Shown: positions 39,063 to 51,407, numbered from the stretch's first letter. The stretch is DNA of 64,000 nt from Globodera rostochiensis (GCA_018350325.1 JAEVLN010000001.1:5857254-5921253); one strand, 5' to 3'. A program made the numbers and translations. The notes: a model not told the origin generated them from the sequence alone.

Positions 39063-41211
39063 AGAAAGTTGCCGCAGGGGGTGGTCGGTGTTGTGATCGG
39101 CCTAGAAATGGGAGAAGAAACAGAGTTGGAGGATATGGGAGTGGAGAGGGGGGGGGGGGGATTGAGGGGGGGGGATTTGAGGGAGGGGGGGGGATTTTGG
39201 GGGGGGGGAAGAGATGGATTTTTTTGGGGGGGGGGATTTTAAGGGGAATATTTGAAGGGGAGGGGGGATTAGGGAGCGGTGGGTGAAATTCGATCACAGA
39301 GGATGGCAAATGTGCAACAATTTCCGGATGACAGGGCTGAGGATTTTGCAGCTAGACACGGGCCAGAGAAAAAGCCGAGAATGGGAGGGAATTCAGATCA
39401 GAGACACAGAGAGAGAGAGAGAGTGGAGGGAGAGACAGAGAGAGAGTGGAGGGAGAGACAGAGAGAGTGGAGGGAGAGACAGAGAGAGAGTGGAGGGAGA
39501 GACAGAGAGAGAGTGGAGGGAGAGACAGAGAGAGTGGAGGGAGAGACAGAGAGATAGTGGAGGGGGAGACAGAGAGAGTGGAGGGAGAGACAGAGAGAGA
39601 GTGGAGGGAGAGACAGAGAGAGTGGAGGGAGAGACAGAGAGAGAGTGGAGGGGGAGACAGAGAGAGTGGAGGGAGAGACAGAGAGAGAGTGGAGGGAGAG
39701 ACAGAGAGAGTGGAGGGAGAGACAGAGAGAGTGGAGGGAGAGACAGAGAGAGAGAGAATGGAGAGAGAGTAAAGAGGGAAGGAGGGGGAGGGAGGTGAGG
39801 GGATTGCGGCAGTTGTAAATTAAAATAGAAATGAGTCCACCGCCGGGGGGGAGGGGAGGGGGGGGGGGTCGTCTGGTGATCAGCCCGAGGCCATTGGCTT
39901 CTTCAGTCTGCACTTCTCTGGCGAGTCTTCGCCTTTTCAAGACCATTAATTAATTGTCTTCGCAACACCGAACATTTCTCTCCTCGAGAAGCACTGACCA
40001 CCGACCGATTTGCACTCTTCAGATCACATTCATTTAACCCAATTCTGATCCGATTTTTGGAGTGATTTATACTGACAAAATGAAACAAAAAATAATAGGG
40101 GGGCGGGGGGGGGGGGAGTGCGTATTAAAATGACCGAAATATGCGAGGGAATTTGATGGATTTTGTTTGAATTGGATGGATGGCTGACGCTGTGGGGGAT
40201 GAAACGGTGACGGGGGGGGGGGGGAGCTTAAAATGATTGGACTTTATAATTTATACGATAAGCACATCCATCCACAAGCCACCCGTCCGTCCCCCCCCCC
40301 CCCCGCCCCGTCGCCGCCGCCGCCGCAATTTGCTGTTTTTTGTTTTCGGGGAATTCATTAAAAAAGCAAAAATTGACGAAAACGATTTGTTCTGATGTTT
40401 ATCTTAAGCCGCCTCAAATGACAATTTGAATTGCATTCATTCGAAGTCAATGAATGGATTTCGTTTTGTCCGTCCGTCCGAACGACTTGCGGCGGTTGGA
40501 ATGGATAATGAAATGAGGCGGGCCACCAAAGGGACGTCGAGAGCGGCAAGAAGTCGGAGGGGGGGGGGACTCCCCAGGGAAGGCCCCCCGGGGGCAGAGC
40601 GACCGGCTGATTGTCCGCCGAAGGGCTCGATTGTTGGCCAAACACTCGTTGAAGAGTTTTTGTGGGGGGGGGGGGGGGGGAATCAGCCCCCCCCCTCCCC
40701 TCCCCTCCCCTTCCGTCCATTCATTTGGCTGCTGTTTTGCGTAGTTTTCACGACCAACATCGGCTTGCTTGCTTGGTGGCTTCGTCATCTCCATTCATTC
40801 ATTTGACTCCGCGTCCGTTCCCCCCCCCCCCCAACTCCCCCCCCCCCCACCAACTCTCCAACGCTTCCTCTTTTTTGCCCCCCCCCCTTTAAAGTGGAAC
40901 GATGGAAGGGAAATGCTTCTTCTATTTGCATTTAACAATTTGTGTGAAGCTGAAATTTTGTTGGGGAAACGCCCGTCGAAAGTTTGGGCCATTCATTGCC
41001 ATGGACAACAGACAGCGCGGGCGGTTGAATGTTGGAGATCAATAAGGGGAATTGGGGGGGTGGGGGGAAGGGAATTGTCGGGGGTTGGTGATTAACGCTA
41101 TGACGGATTTGCGAGCATTAAATTCTGTTGAGGGGAGGGGGGAGGGGGGGGGGGGGGGCATTTTTGTTACCCCTCCCCCCGTCACTTATAAAATTCGACA
41201 GTTAACGCTTC
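39063..41211. other. Intergenic, repeat-dense
   Basis: 2.1 kb upstream of the aminopeptidase. It holds G-runs (39140-39240), a GA-rich array (39408-39755), and more G/C runs at 40100, 40215, 40295, 40664, 40820, 40850 and 41140. No gene was supported. Long minus-strand frames here translate the arrays as Ser/Leu/Pro repeats. Confidence 0.55.
39408..39755. repeat. GA-rich minisatellite (GTGGAGGGAGAGACAGAGAGA)n
   Basis: About 15 tandem units of 19-23 bp built from GTGGAGGGAGAGACAGAGAG, with small length changes in the GA part and occasional GGGGGAG variants. The purine strand is continuous for about 350 bp, which favours triplex (H-DNA) formation. Confidence 0.95.
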
Positions 41212-41993
41212 CTATTCATAATTGGCCTGACCGACCGCTCTGTCCCCTCCGGCGGCGGGGTGTCGTCGTCCATTGTCGTCGTCGTCGTTCTTCTTCCTCT
41301 GCAGCTCCACCTCGTCCAACTCCAGCTCGTCTGTCAGCGAAAACAGCTGCACTTCCGATGGTGGCGAGCACGAGGAAGAAGTGGTGGAAAGGGAAAAGCG
41401 ATGACTTTGCGAGTGATGCCGATGGGCCAAAGGGGCGGAGGAGGGAGCGCCGACCCCGGAGGCGAAAGGGGAGGAGGAGGCAATGAGTAGGGGCCGACTC
41501 AGCTGAAATTGGGAAATTTTAGTGAGGGGGGGGGGGACTGCCGGAGGGGGGGGGGGACATTTTTGGCTTAAGGGCGATAGGGAATGGGGGGGGGGGGGGG
41601 GAACCGGCCTGAAGAACAAAGAGTTAGAGGACTTATTTTATGCCCACCCTGACGAACGAATGAATAAAACGTTCTCAATGCAATTTCTGTGTCCAATCAG
41701 TTCCCCCCCCCCCTTTCTCCCCCCCCCCGCTTATTTTGGTTTCCAAGAATTCAATAAACCCCCAACCCTGCGCATAAAGACATAAATCATAAATTACGTC
41801 CCATCAAACAAAAAGCATTCTTTGCCCCCCCCCCCCCTCCCCATCATCAACAACAAAAAACACAAACTCTGAATTGGGGGGAATTGAGTCAAAAAGATAA
41901 TCTTACGCCAAACTTGCGACGCCAACGGACGATCACATTTTGCATGGACGGCACGCGGAAGCCGATGGTGCCGTCGCCGTCTTTGGCCGGCAT
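41212..41993 (-). CDS. Small unknown protein, two exons
   Basis: Exons 41993-41907 and 41502-41212 join in phase at GGC|GTAAGA and AATTTCAG|CTG, giving 125 residues. The first exon reads MPAKDGDGTIGFRVPSMQN and then a basic IVRWRRKFG. The second is Ser/His/Pro-rich (PLAHRHHSQSHRF), then acidic with DELELDEVELQRKKNDDDDN, ending in TGA. No domain was recognised. The intron (404 bp) holds several long G/C runs. The splice signals are good and the composition is not homopolymer-driven, so I think it is real. Confidence 0.5.
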
Positions 41994-42895
41994 TTTATGC
42001 TTTTTTGGGAGGAGTTTTTGGTTATTTATTTGTTTGTTGAGAGATAGTTTATGGCCGCGGGGGGAATAAAAATGTTAAGGAATGTCTAAGAGTAATGAAT
42101 GGGGGGGGGGGAGCAATGCCCGGGGGGGGGAGGTGCCAAAGCCCGCGGCAAACGGAGGGACAATCGATTGGAATTGGAAGAGAGGGAGCCGGGCCACAGC
42201 TTCTGCACACACTGGGAGACTTTGAAAAGATAGGCCAATAAGAGGGAGAGAAGATGGAATTTTGTTGGAAACGATTGGAATTTAAATGGCATTTGAATGA
42301 TTTGTTTTTGAAAAAAACTTTCTTCACCTCGCGGCGAAGCAAACTAATTACCCCTAATGTTCTAATTGAGCATTTTGGCAGGGGCCTGATCCGATCGCTA
42401 TTTGAATTGAGTTTAGCCGACGTTCCGAACGATGCGACTTCCCCCCCCCCCATCACTAGCAGTCGGCACTTTCGACTAGGACGGCACTTCTTAACTTGGT
42501 GTTCAGGCTTCTTTGTTACCCAACCCCATTCACCCTCTTCAATCAATTAGTCCTTCCCCCGAGGGCATCTTGCGCTCTTCTTGCATAAGTCCATCCCCTC
42601 AGGGGACTTGGCATTATTGTATTCCCGGCTTTTCATCCATCCACATCATCCTAAATCGTCCCCTTGTTCAATAAGTCCATCCCCTCAAGGGACTTCTTGG
42701 TTTGTTTGCTCAGCTTCCACTTCCTCCTCGCCCCACTCGCTCAGCAGCCAGTCTCCCGTCTCCAATTCCACAGCTTCTTCCCCCCCCCCCCCCCTCAGCC
42801 AAAAAATCAGTTCAATTTTTGCCATTCCATCAATTGCTCTGTCCTATTCACAAATCATTCACTCCAACCAACCGAATCCTCCCCCCTCCCTAACG
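41994..42895. other. Divergent intergenic region
   Basis: 900 bp between two divergent small genes. It has G/C runs at 42102, 42121, 42440 and 42780. CATCCCCTCAGGGGACTTGG and a close copy (ccatcccctcaagggacttc) occur near 42592 and 42677 as a spaced duplicate. No gene was seen. Confidence 0.5.
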
Positions 42896-43691
42896 ATGAT
42901 TTATTATTCGCTGTTCGAATTCCCTTTTCTGATCATTTCCTTCGTTGCTCTGATGACTGAGGCCCAAGACTTTCCACCGGTTCAACCAGTCCCAGCACCG
43001 CCAGCAGCTGAACCCCAAAATATGGTTGAAAACGCCACAGCAACAGCAACAACAGCAACGGGTGGGTGAATGAATTTTCTGAGATTGGAGTTGTGGGGGA
43101 ATCGTTTGGTTGTTTTAATCTCTGTTCTTCAAAAGGTTTTCCTCCGACACCTACCGGCTCAACGCCCGGGGGGCCATTGAATCGAATGGGAAACTTTTTG
43201 TCCGGATTAGTCGGGGGAGAGCAGCAGCAGCAGGAGACGACGACGCCGGGGGCGAATGCTTCTGACCACGAAGCTTTAAGCAACAATGACCGAGTCGCAA
43301 ACGCTTCCAGCACAGCCAGTGCCAACATTGGTGGTGAGAAAATTGGAAAACCCTCAACAAAATTGCGGTAAATTCACATAAAACGATTGATTCCGCAGCA
43401 GATGCTGGTGGAATTGCCACTACCGTCACACCACCACTCGACAACACCACAAGCAACGTGTTCAGCAGCACGACAGAAATGTCTCCGAGTATTGTCGAAG
43501 GGCCCGAAGTGGAGGTCTGGAACTTCGCGGAAGGCATGGACAACATGACCACCACCACGAGCAGTACCAGCAGCACAACCACCGAACGTCCGCCGGTGCC
43601 GGCTTCAGCGGCTGTTGCACTGAACGCGTGGGCAGTGAATTTGGTTGCCTCGGCTGCTTTTGCGGGCGTCGTCTTCTTCCACAGATTTTAA
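42896..43691 (+). CDS. Mucin-like, probably GPI-anchored surface protein
   Basis: Three exons, 42896-43061, 43136-43333 and 43399-43691, are phase-consistent and give 218 residues. The N-terminal signal peptide (LIISFVALMTEA) precedes a Pro/Ala/Thr-rich region with poly-Gln. The C-terminal half is Ser/Thr-rich (TTTTSSTSSTTTERPPVPAS) and finishes in a hydrophobic tail, AWAVNLVASAAFAGVVFFHR, with no basic stop-transfer except the final HRF. This fits a GPI-attachment signal. N-glycosylation sequons include NATA, NASS, NTTS and NMTT. No cysteine-rich domain or enzyme motif was seen. The general layout matches nematode surface-coat mucins, but orthology is unknown. Confidence 0.6.
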
Positions 43692-43989
43692 CCAAATTTG
43701 TGGCCCCCCCCCCCTCAATTTGTTGTGGTGGCCAAAACACTTTCTCTAATTACCGCCGTCATTCTCAGGAAATAATCGTTTCGACCCAAAGTAGGGCAAA
43801 TTCCATCCCGTTTTTGAGTGTTTTGGCTGCATGCAGTAAGCACTGTGTGCCTTTGGGTTAGTCGGACTCTAACAACGGCCCCTCCGGTGTCGTGCCGTTT
43901 CGGCGTGGCGACGAAACGACGCGCGCATTCATTCCCTTTGGTCCCCCTTTGGCGCCTTTCTCTTCTCGCAATTAGGGGCTGTTCGAGAG

Positions 43990-44103
43990 TCTCGGTCTCA
44001 ATCGAGTCGAGAAATTTCTTGGGTTTTTGGGGTCTCGGTCTCGATTCTCGGGGATCAAGTCTCGGTCTCTGATTCTGAGATCAAATCTCGGTCTCGATCA
44101 GGT
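43990..44103. repeat. CTCGGTCTCGAT degenerate repeat
   Basis: Five to six copies of TCTCGGTCTC (A/G)AT at spacings of 18-25 bp. Confidence 0.7.
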
Positions 44104-44667
44104 CCCGAACAGCCCTACTCATAATCCGTCAAATTTACGCAAACCGACCCGATTTTCGTCAAATGAAAGCGCCCGGCGAGAAAAAGCTATCTCCAAACAG
44201 CAGAAGCTTAATCTATCGATTGGACAAAACCCCCAAAAAATATTGGCCAGAAAAGCAAAATAATGACATTTTTTGAATGTTTCACTTTTTGCTCATACTT
44301 TTTTAAGCTTTGTCCGTTTCTCGACGACAGCGTTCATTTGTTTACGATGATCGACCAAATCAGTTTCGGTTGAAAAAAAGTCACAAAACATTTGACCTTC
44401 GGATTGAAGTGTCCTTTTTTATGTAAATCGTTTGGCATTTCAATGTATAAAACTTTGTCCATAAATTGTTTGTTTTTGTTTGGTTTTTAATCGACTTGAG
44501 CTGAACGGACGGAAAGAATTCAGAATTTTGTGGTATTTGATCCAATTCTCTGAAGGACAAAAAACATAATGTGACACCATCGGAAGTTGGTTGGGCCAGC
44601 CTCCTCCGAGCCCTAAACTCTTCGAAAAGCTTGCTTAATAATAAAACGCAATCTTTTCTTTATTGTT

Positions 44668-44695
44668 CCCCCCCCCCCCCCCCCCCCCCCCCCCC
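44668..44695. repeat. Homopolymer of 28 C
   Basis: The longest G/C homopolymer in the window. Its exact length is unlikely to be reliable in an assembly. Confidence 0.95.
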
Positions 44696-44830
44696 TCAAC
44701 GGCATTTTTCCGTAATAATATTCCACAAAAACTGATTCATAAAAGGGGGGTTTACACTTCTCTACGCCCAACTCTTTCCATTTAAATAAACAAAAAATGA
44801 CGATTTAAGAAGTTACTTACTCAATGTCCA

Positions 44831-45102
44831 TCTCTTTAATAAATTTAACAAATTGTCTCTTTAATAAATTTAACAAATTGTCTCTTTAATAAATTTAACA
44901 AATTGTCTCTTTAATAAATTTAACAAATTGTCTCTTTAATAAATTTAACAAATTGTCTCTTTAATAAATTTAACAAATTGTCTCTTTAATAAATTTAACA
45001 AATTGTCTCTTTAATAAATTTAACAAATTGTCTCTTTAATAAATTTAACAAATTGTCTCTTTAATAAATTTAACAAATTGTCTCTTTAATAAATTTAACA
45101 AA
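44831..45102. repeat. 25-bp AT-rich minisatellite, about 11 copies
   Basis: About 10.9 essentially identical copies of a 25-bp unit (TCTCTTTAATAAATTTAACA followed by AATTG). The near-absence of differences points to recent expansion. Confidence 0.97.
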
Positions 45103-45287
45103 ATCAACTGTTTTTTTTGATTAACAACTAAAAACTGCGAAAAATTGGCGCCGTTGATCGTCCAACATCGTACATATTTGCTCCGTATCGGTCGCTGCCG
45201 CTTCACAACCAGACTCGAATCCCCGAATTCATTACCAAAATGACTAAAAAAGTGGGGGGATATTTAATTTTAAATTTCAGAGATTTC

Positions 45288-46009
45288 TTAAAACTTGCCG
45301 TAGGTAACACGTCCAATAGTCTCTGCCGGCTGATTCTCACATTGGACCAGCAGGAGCTGCTCAACACGGGCCTTCAGAGAGGCCGCCTGTAATTATTTAT
45401 AAATAATATAAAGACAAACTTTTTAAATTATTTCTCTAAAATCAGTTTAAAAAATCTTTAGAATTTTTTTTTAATTTTATTTTTCCTGAATGATTACATT
45501 TTCATGCGCGGCCCCAATAGACTCCAAAGATGGCAATGATAAAATGTCCGCAATGTCTAAAATTTGAAAAAAAGATGTAAGCATTTATTTTAATTGAGCG
45601 TTTGGATTTAATTTAAATTTACAATAAAATAATTATGTAAAATTAAAAAATAATTACGCATTTCAAAAAATAGTAAAAACATTTACGTTGGTACAAACGT
45701 TTGTAAGCATTCGCCATTTTTCTCGGTGGCAGTTCGTTGATGCTGCTATTGATTTCTGCAATCGCAGCTTGACATTCTTCAATCTGTAATTTATTATTAT
45801 CACATTAATTTTTAAAGTTTTTTAAATAAAATTAAAAAGAATGTTTTGGCATTTCTTACTATTTTTTTAATGTTCATTAGCCATTTTGCCATCCGCTTGA
45901 GCAGATCAAAGTCAAAGTTTTGGGACACGCGGATGCGTGCCCATTTTTGGTGAAATTTAACAAAACCAACAATTTCTATAACCAATTCAATTGGCACAAA
46001 TTTTGGCAT
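45288..46009 (-). CDS. Small unknown helical protein, four exons
   Basis: Exons 46009-45860, 45783-45687, 45556-45498 and 45386-45288 all join in phase, giving 134 residues. Splice sites are good: ATA|GTAAGA, TTACAG, C|GTAAAT, TTTTAG, AAT|GTAATC and TTACAG. The sequence starts MPKFVPIELVIEIVGFVKFH and continues with probable helices (IEECQAAIAEINSSINEL, MANAYKRLYQ, LKARVEQLLLVQCENQP) to GRVTYGKF and TAA. It has no signal peptide, Cys cluster or catalytic motif. It looks like a small coiled-coil subunit of a complex, but I do not recognise the family. Confidence 0.6.
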
Positions 46010-47326
46010 TTTTTGAAGGAAAGGGAATATTTGACGCGATTAAAGCGTACAAAAAAGGCCTTTTTGGGGGGGGGATGCCTTATCTAATGACCCGAAAAAA
46101 GGTAATTCGATGGGAATGGAGGAAAATTGCACCAAAAATCTCTTTGAGATGCCGACCAAAGACGGGTGGGGGGGGGGGGAGGGGAGTGAACAGGGAACGC
46201 CCGGGGGGGGGGAGGGGGGTGAACAGGGAACGCCCGGGGGGGGGAGGGGGGTGAACAGGGAGCCCGGGGGGGGGGGAGGGGGGTGAACAGGGAACGCCCG
46301 GGGGGGGGGTAAAAAAAGATCAATGTCATTGGGCTTTGAGTGGCTGTGAATTCGTTCTTTTAAATGTGTAAAATGGGAAAGAAAGGGGGGGGGGGTCGGA
46401 AAATGCAATGGATAATTTATGCACGAAGGTGGTGGCTGGGCCGTTACTCAAAACCCATCAAAACGGCAAATCAAAAAAGCATCAATTTTCTTTAAAACTA
46501 AATTTGAAGTGTCATAACTCGGCCCAGTGTTTGCTATAATGTCTCTGGTGTTGATCGGTTTATTCCGTAGCCAAAACATGTGCCATTCGAGAAGTTCGGC
46601 GTGCTTCATGACCAGGACATTCGAATTGCCGGGGGCAGAGGACAAACGCCTCGGAACGCGACGTATGAACAACACAAAAAGGGGAAAGGCACCGGAAGGA
46701 AAGAAGCACAAAAATTGAGCCAATTTTGGAATTGTCGGGTTCACCTTTGAAGTTTGCATTGAAGAACCCGACGGGGTTAAAATGCCGAACGAGATTAAAA
46801 GCTCTTACTCTTATGTCCGTTGATCATTTTCTGAGTACCTATTTAGATCGTTCGATGATTGTGGCTTTGACACAGCCAACGCAGGTGGTGGTGGTGGATT
46901 TTTTCGAATTGAATAATTCGAGAACAGAACTGAGCCTTTTTTTGAATTGGCCGCGACTGACCGGGCTCGGGATTTGGAGTCGGAAGCCCGCCCGAGGCAT
47001 TATTCAATCCCGCGCGAAATTAACCCTTTTTTCCCTTGCTGACCCATCGGCTAATAAACTCGCTTAGAAAATGCTCAGTGTCCTAAACTTTGTGTCGTGC
47101 ATTTCATAGCTTGGGGGTTTCAGGAAATAAAAAAGTTAAAACCATAAATTGCATTCCTACAGTAAATTTGACGATTTAAAAAAAGCGTAATTTAAATGTT
47201 TGAAATCGTTGGCGTTCTGTAATAGAAACATTGTCGTTTTGCCACAGATGCAAAGTAGTTTAGGGGAACTGTCAAAAAACGTTTTGTTCGTTTTTCCTCC
47301 ATTAAATTTTGTTAAATTAGCTCACA
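46010..47326. other. Intergenic region
   Basis: 1.3 kb upstream of SCYL1, with the poly-G array at 46168-46310. An open minus-strand stretch near 46460-46640 (KHAELLEWHMFWLRNKP) has no start or clear splice sites and may be a gene relic. Nothing else was supported. Confidence 0.45.
46168..46310. repeat. Poly-G/GTGAACAGGGAACGCCC array
   Basis: Four units of about 32-36 bp, each a G-run with an A interruption followed by GTGAACAGGGAACGCCC. Confidence 0.9.
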
Positions 47327-50300
47327 ATGTCATCTGTGCTGAGCTCACTATTTTCGCGCGACCCAAAAACGGCGTTTCCCTTTGAATTGCCCTCCGAATC
47401 ATTCGCCACAATTCAACAGGACATTTTGGTCGGCAAAAGCTTCAAAAAGGTTATTAATTACATAATTTGAATTGTCAATATTTGGCCTGGTAATGTTTCA
47501 AAAAAATTTTCAGAACGATCCGTCAGAGAAGGCCACCTGTTTTTGGTGCTCTTCGCCAAGTTCGACTCTGAAGGCGCAAGCGCAGAAGTTGAAGATGCTC
47601 AGGCATCCGAACGTGCTCACATACGTCGACTCCCTCGAGACCGACGCGTCCTTCTTTCTGATAACGGAGCCGTGCCGTCCTTTGGACTATTACCTTGGCC
47701 AAGCCTCGTTGAACGACACGCAGCGTGAACTGCTCGTCTCCTGGGGACTTTACCAAGTGTTGGTCCGATTTCCATTTTTTGTTTTTCATTTATTGATAGA
47801 GTGACCAACCGTTTTGCGTCCATAGAACTGCCTCAAATTCCTGCATAATGAAGCGAAAGTGTCCCAAAACAACCTCAAAAACGCCATTTTTGTCACCGAC
47901 TCGGGGGACTGGAAGTTGGCCGCGTTCAACCTCAGCAGCAGCTTCAGGTCGCGCGATGCCCGGCAATTGCTTGCAAAACTCTCTTTTTTAGCTCACCGCA
48001 AAATGACCTGAACGACTTGGCGGCCACGCTCAGCCGAGCCTTTCGGACGAATTCGTCCGCCGACGCCCCCCAACTCCCGAAAAGGGTTCAGCCTGTGTTC
48101 AGGCGGTTGAACGCGCGAGGCAAGTCCGTCATGTCGGTTGCGGACATTCTCAATGGTACGCCAACGGACTTTAATATTTACATTTCCGTTATTGATGCTA
48201 CCGTTCGTGTTCAGAATGTCGTTCCGTCGGCGGGTTTATGAAAAACAAATTCGTTGACACGCTTTTGTTCCTCGACGAATTCCAAATTCGGGACGCGGCC
48301 GAGCGACAATCTTTTTTCGTGCAGCTGAACTCGAACCTGGAGCTGTTCCCCGACGACATTTCACGCAACAAAATTCTACCGAAATTAATCCACGTTCGTC
48401 GTGTTGGGGGTGTTCAGCTTTTGTGTTTGATTCAATGACAACAATTTGTAGACGTACGAGTACGGAGATGCCGGCGCCCACATTCTCGTCCCGATGTTCA
48501 AATTGGGCAGACTTCTCGAGGAGGCTGAGGTCGGCCAAATTTTCTGTATAAATGGAGACCTTCAGTGTTTAGTACCAGCAACGGGTTGTCCCTTGCCTCG
48601 TCAAGCTGTTCAGCTCGACTGACAGGACGACCAGGTTGGTCGCCATTTTGCTTCTTTTCATTGTTTTCAATCCTTTTTTGTTTTTGTTTTAAAGGGTCAA
48701 ATTGTTGGAGAGAATTGACGAATTTGCTGGCCATCTGAGGCCCCAAGTGGTCAACGACAAAATCTACGGGCAATTTTACTTTATTTTTTAACTCAAATGA
48801 ACACATTTTATTGCAGGAATTTGGTTACGGGTTTTTTGGACTCCAATTTGGCCGTCCGGGAGAGCACAGTGAAGACAATTGTCGCATTTGCGGACAAATT
48901 GAACCACAACAATTTGAACACGGACTTAATGAAACATTTGGCCCGGCTGCAAGGTGTCGATTAGTTCACAGGCCCCGTGTCATGTCACCCACCCGTTTAG
49001 GGTTTTTTTAAAGTTTTCGTATTCGGTGACTCCTCAATGTTTTGTTTTTTTGCTTTCTTTCTGACACGGGCGCCTGTGTTGACGGGGTTTTCAATTCAAT
49101 TGAAAAAAAATGTGCTGAATTTTTAGGCTCCGATCCCGAGCCCAGCATTCGGACAAACACAACAATTGTACAATAATTGTTTATTGGATGGAGTTGTGTA
49201 GTTTGTCGTCACTTTCAGTGTTTGGGCAAAATCGGATGTTTCATCGATCCGAGCCATCGCCAGCGCATTTTGATCTCCGCCTTCACTCGCGCACTCAAAG
49301 ATCCGTTCCCGCCCGCGCGGATGGCCGGCGTGATCGCTTTGAGTGCCACGCAACAGTACTACTCGCTGGCGGAGGTCGCCCAGCGCATTTTGCCCTCCTT
49401 GACACCGCTGGCGGTCGACCCGGACAAACAAGTGGGTGATTTTTGGGGGGGGGGGATTCCGAACGACTAATTTAAACACGCTTTTAGGTGCGGGACCAAA
49501 GCTTCAAGGCGATGAACGGCTTCCTGGAAAAGCTGCAGAAAGCCAGCGAAAATCCGGAACTGATCCCGGAGTTGGAGGCCCAAGTGAAGGCCGGAGGCAA
49601 AGGAGGACTTCTGAGCGGCGACAAAGTTCCGCAGTGGGCCGGCTGGGCCATAAAGGCGATTTCCGGGAAGTTCTACAAATCGTCGTCAACTCCACCTGTT
49701 CAAGCAGTACAACAACAGCAACAAAGTCAGCAGGACGAAGCGGCCAAATCTGTGGCGGAAGAATCGGAAAAGGAGCGACCGGCCGAGACGAAAAGAAAGG
49801 GGGCCCAAGCGACGGCATTTCCCCGCGTGGGTTCCTTCTCCTCTTCGCACAGTTCGGCATCCGCCCGGGGCACCAATTCGTCCGTGACGGACGGGTGGGG
49901 CGAGCTGGTAGACGAGGAGGAAGACGAAGCGACGCCGAAGGCGAGGAACGGCGGCGCTGGCGGGGGAGACGCCCTGTGGGGGGCGGGGTTGGACGAGTGG
50001 GAGGTTGGTGACGTTTGTGGTTGAACAGCTTGAACTCCCTCACGGCACTTTTCATAGACACCGGCTGCCGCGACCGCCCCCAAAACGGACCCTTTCCGAA
50101 ACATCAAACCGAACCTCCCGGGGACAACAACAACAACAATCTTGCCCACGATCTCCGTGCCGGTGCCCGTCAAATCAACGAAAGGAGCGGCCTCACTCAA
50201 ATTGGGGGCGATCAAAAAGCCATCCGACAAAACAACGGGTAAGGAGTCTTCAACGGCATTTTGTTTTTTTTGGATGTTTGACTTGCGCAACATTTAAGCC

Positions 50301-50564
50301 TCTGATGACCTTTTGGACCTTTTGTTCGACTTGAAACCGGCGGAATGCGCAACAACCGACAAAAGCTTCAACAAAAATGTCCCCGGGGCAATGAAAGAAG
50401 CGACGCAGCCGCCGAATAAAGCGGCGGGGAATAGCGGCAATTTTGCCAGTGTGGCGACGCAATTGGCACAACAACGGCGGGAGCAGCAACAGAAGAAAGA
50501 GCAGCGGACGGAAGCGAAAGGGGCGGCGGAGGTGCCGTCGCTGAACGACTGGCAAAGTTGGTGA
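47327..50564 (+). CDS. SCYL1-like pseudokinase/HEAT protein
   Basis: It starts [20 protein letters not shown]. The degenerate kinase lobe has [26 protein letters not shown] and [10 protein letters not shown], where the DFG position is replaced, as in SCY1-like pseudokinases. HEAT repeats follow: [83 protein letters not shown] and [20 protein letters not shown] low-complexity Gln/Glu/Ser tail follows, then a C-terminal Gln/Lys/Arg-rich helix ending DWQSW at TGA 50564. Domain order and HEAT motifs match SCYL1, a COPI-associated Golgi/tRNA-export factor. In the exon at about 47530-47580, the frame that continues the ORF reads poorly. Another frame reads [11 protein letters not shown], as expected for kinase beta-3, suggesting two compensating base errors. 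Confidence 0.88.
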
Positions 50565-51407
50565 TGCGATTGCGGCGACGACGACGACGACTTTGGGGGG
50601 ACGGGCGAATTCTTCGAGAGGGACAAACACACAACGCCCGGGGGGGTTGGGCAACAAATGAAAAAGCCGCCGTCCATCCTCCCCCCCCCCCTCGTCCCCA
50701 CGGCATGAAAAAGTGATTTGAATGCCGCCAGAAGTGCATATTAATTCAATCAGAAGAGGTTGTTGTTGCCTTCCCCACCCCCGAATTGTTTGTGATAAAC
50801 TCTCAATCACTTACCATACTCTCTTTTTGTGGCCAAAATGCCATTCACTGCCTCAGAGCATGGTAAGGTCGGCACCCTCACCCATTCCTCCCCCCCCCCC
50901 CCCAATTACGGTTTGATCAAGAAATGTTGAGCATACATTTAGCACCATTAACAATTCATATCGTTGCATCTTTCATTTTTGTACAGTGAATAAGTGGCAC
51001 TTTGATAAAAATCATCAAAAAAAAAACGTTTAACATTTGCATCTGGGAGGATAGAAATAAACTATGTATTATGTGTGTTGTGCTTTGTGCTCATTTGGAG
51101 ATGAACCGGCGGGCGGTAAATTGATTATTTGCTTGGCAAAGTGAAAATTACCTACGTTTTCCGAAAACAAAAGGGGGGCCAACTCCGTCTGGGACAACTC
51201 AGTCCGAGAATTTGAAATTTCATAAATGATCATGGCGTATTAAACGGACGTTTCTATGACGGAGTTGACCCTCGCCGGGGGGGGGGGGATGTCCCAATTT
51301 GAGAAAATCCGGTCAATTCTTCTGAAGGCGGCAGAGAGGAGAGAATTGCACCGGGGGCACTTCGTCGCTCGAGGGCACATCGCCTTGGCTTTGACGGGCG
51401 GGGCGCC
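50565..51407. other. Convergent intergenic region
   Basis: About 840 bp between the SCYL1 and Ig-protein stops, with C-runs at 50680 and 50890. Probably 3' UTRs. No gene was seen. Confidence 0.5.

Larger units (their letters stand above)
43692..45287. other. Intergenic with repeats
   Basis: 1.6 kb with no supported gene. It contains a CTCGGTCTC-type degenerate repeat (43990-44103), a run of 28 C (44668-44695) and a 25-bp minisatellite (44831-45102). The rest is AT-rich. Confidence 0.55.

Noticed and set aside
39398..39946. Long Ser/Leu-rich minus-strand frame and Arg/Glu-rich plus-strand frames
   Set aside because: All frames of the GA minisatellite are open; no start context, splice sites or natural composition.
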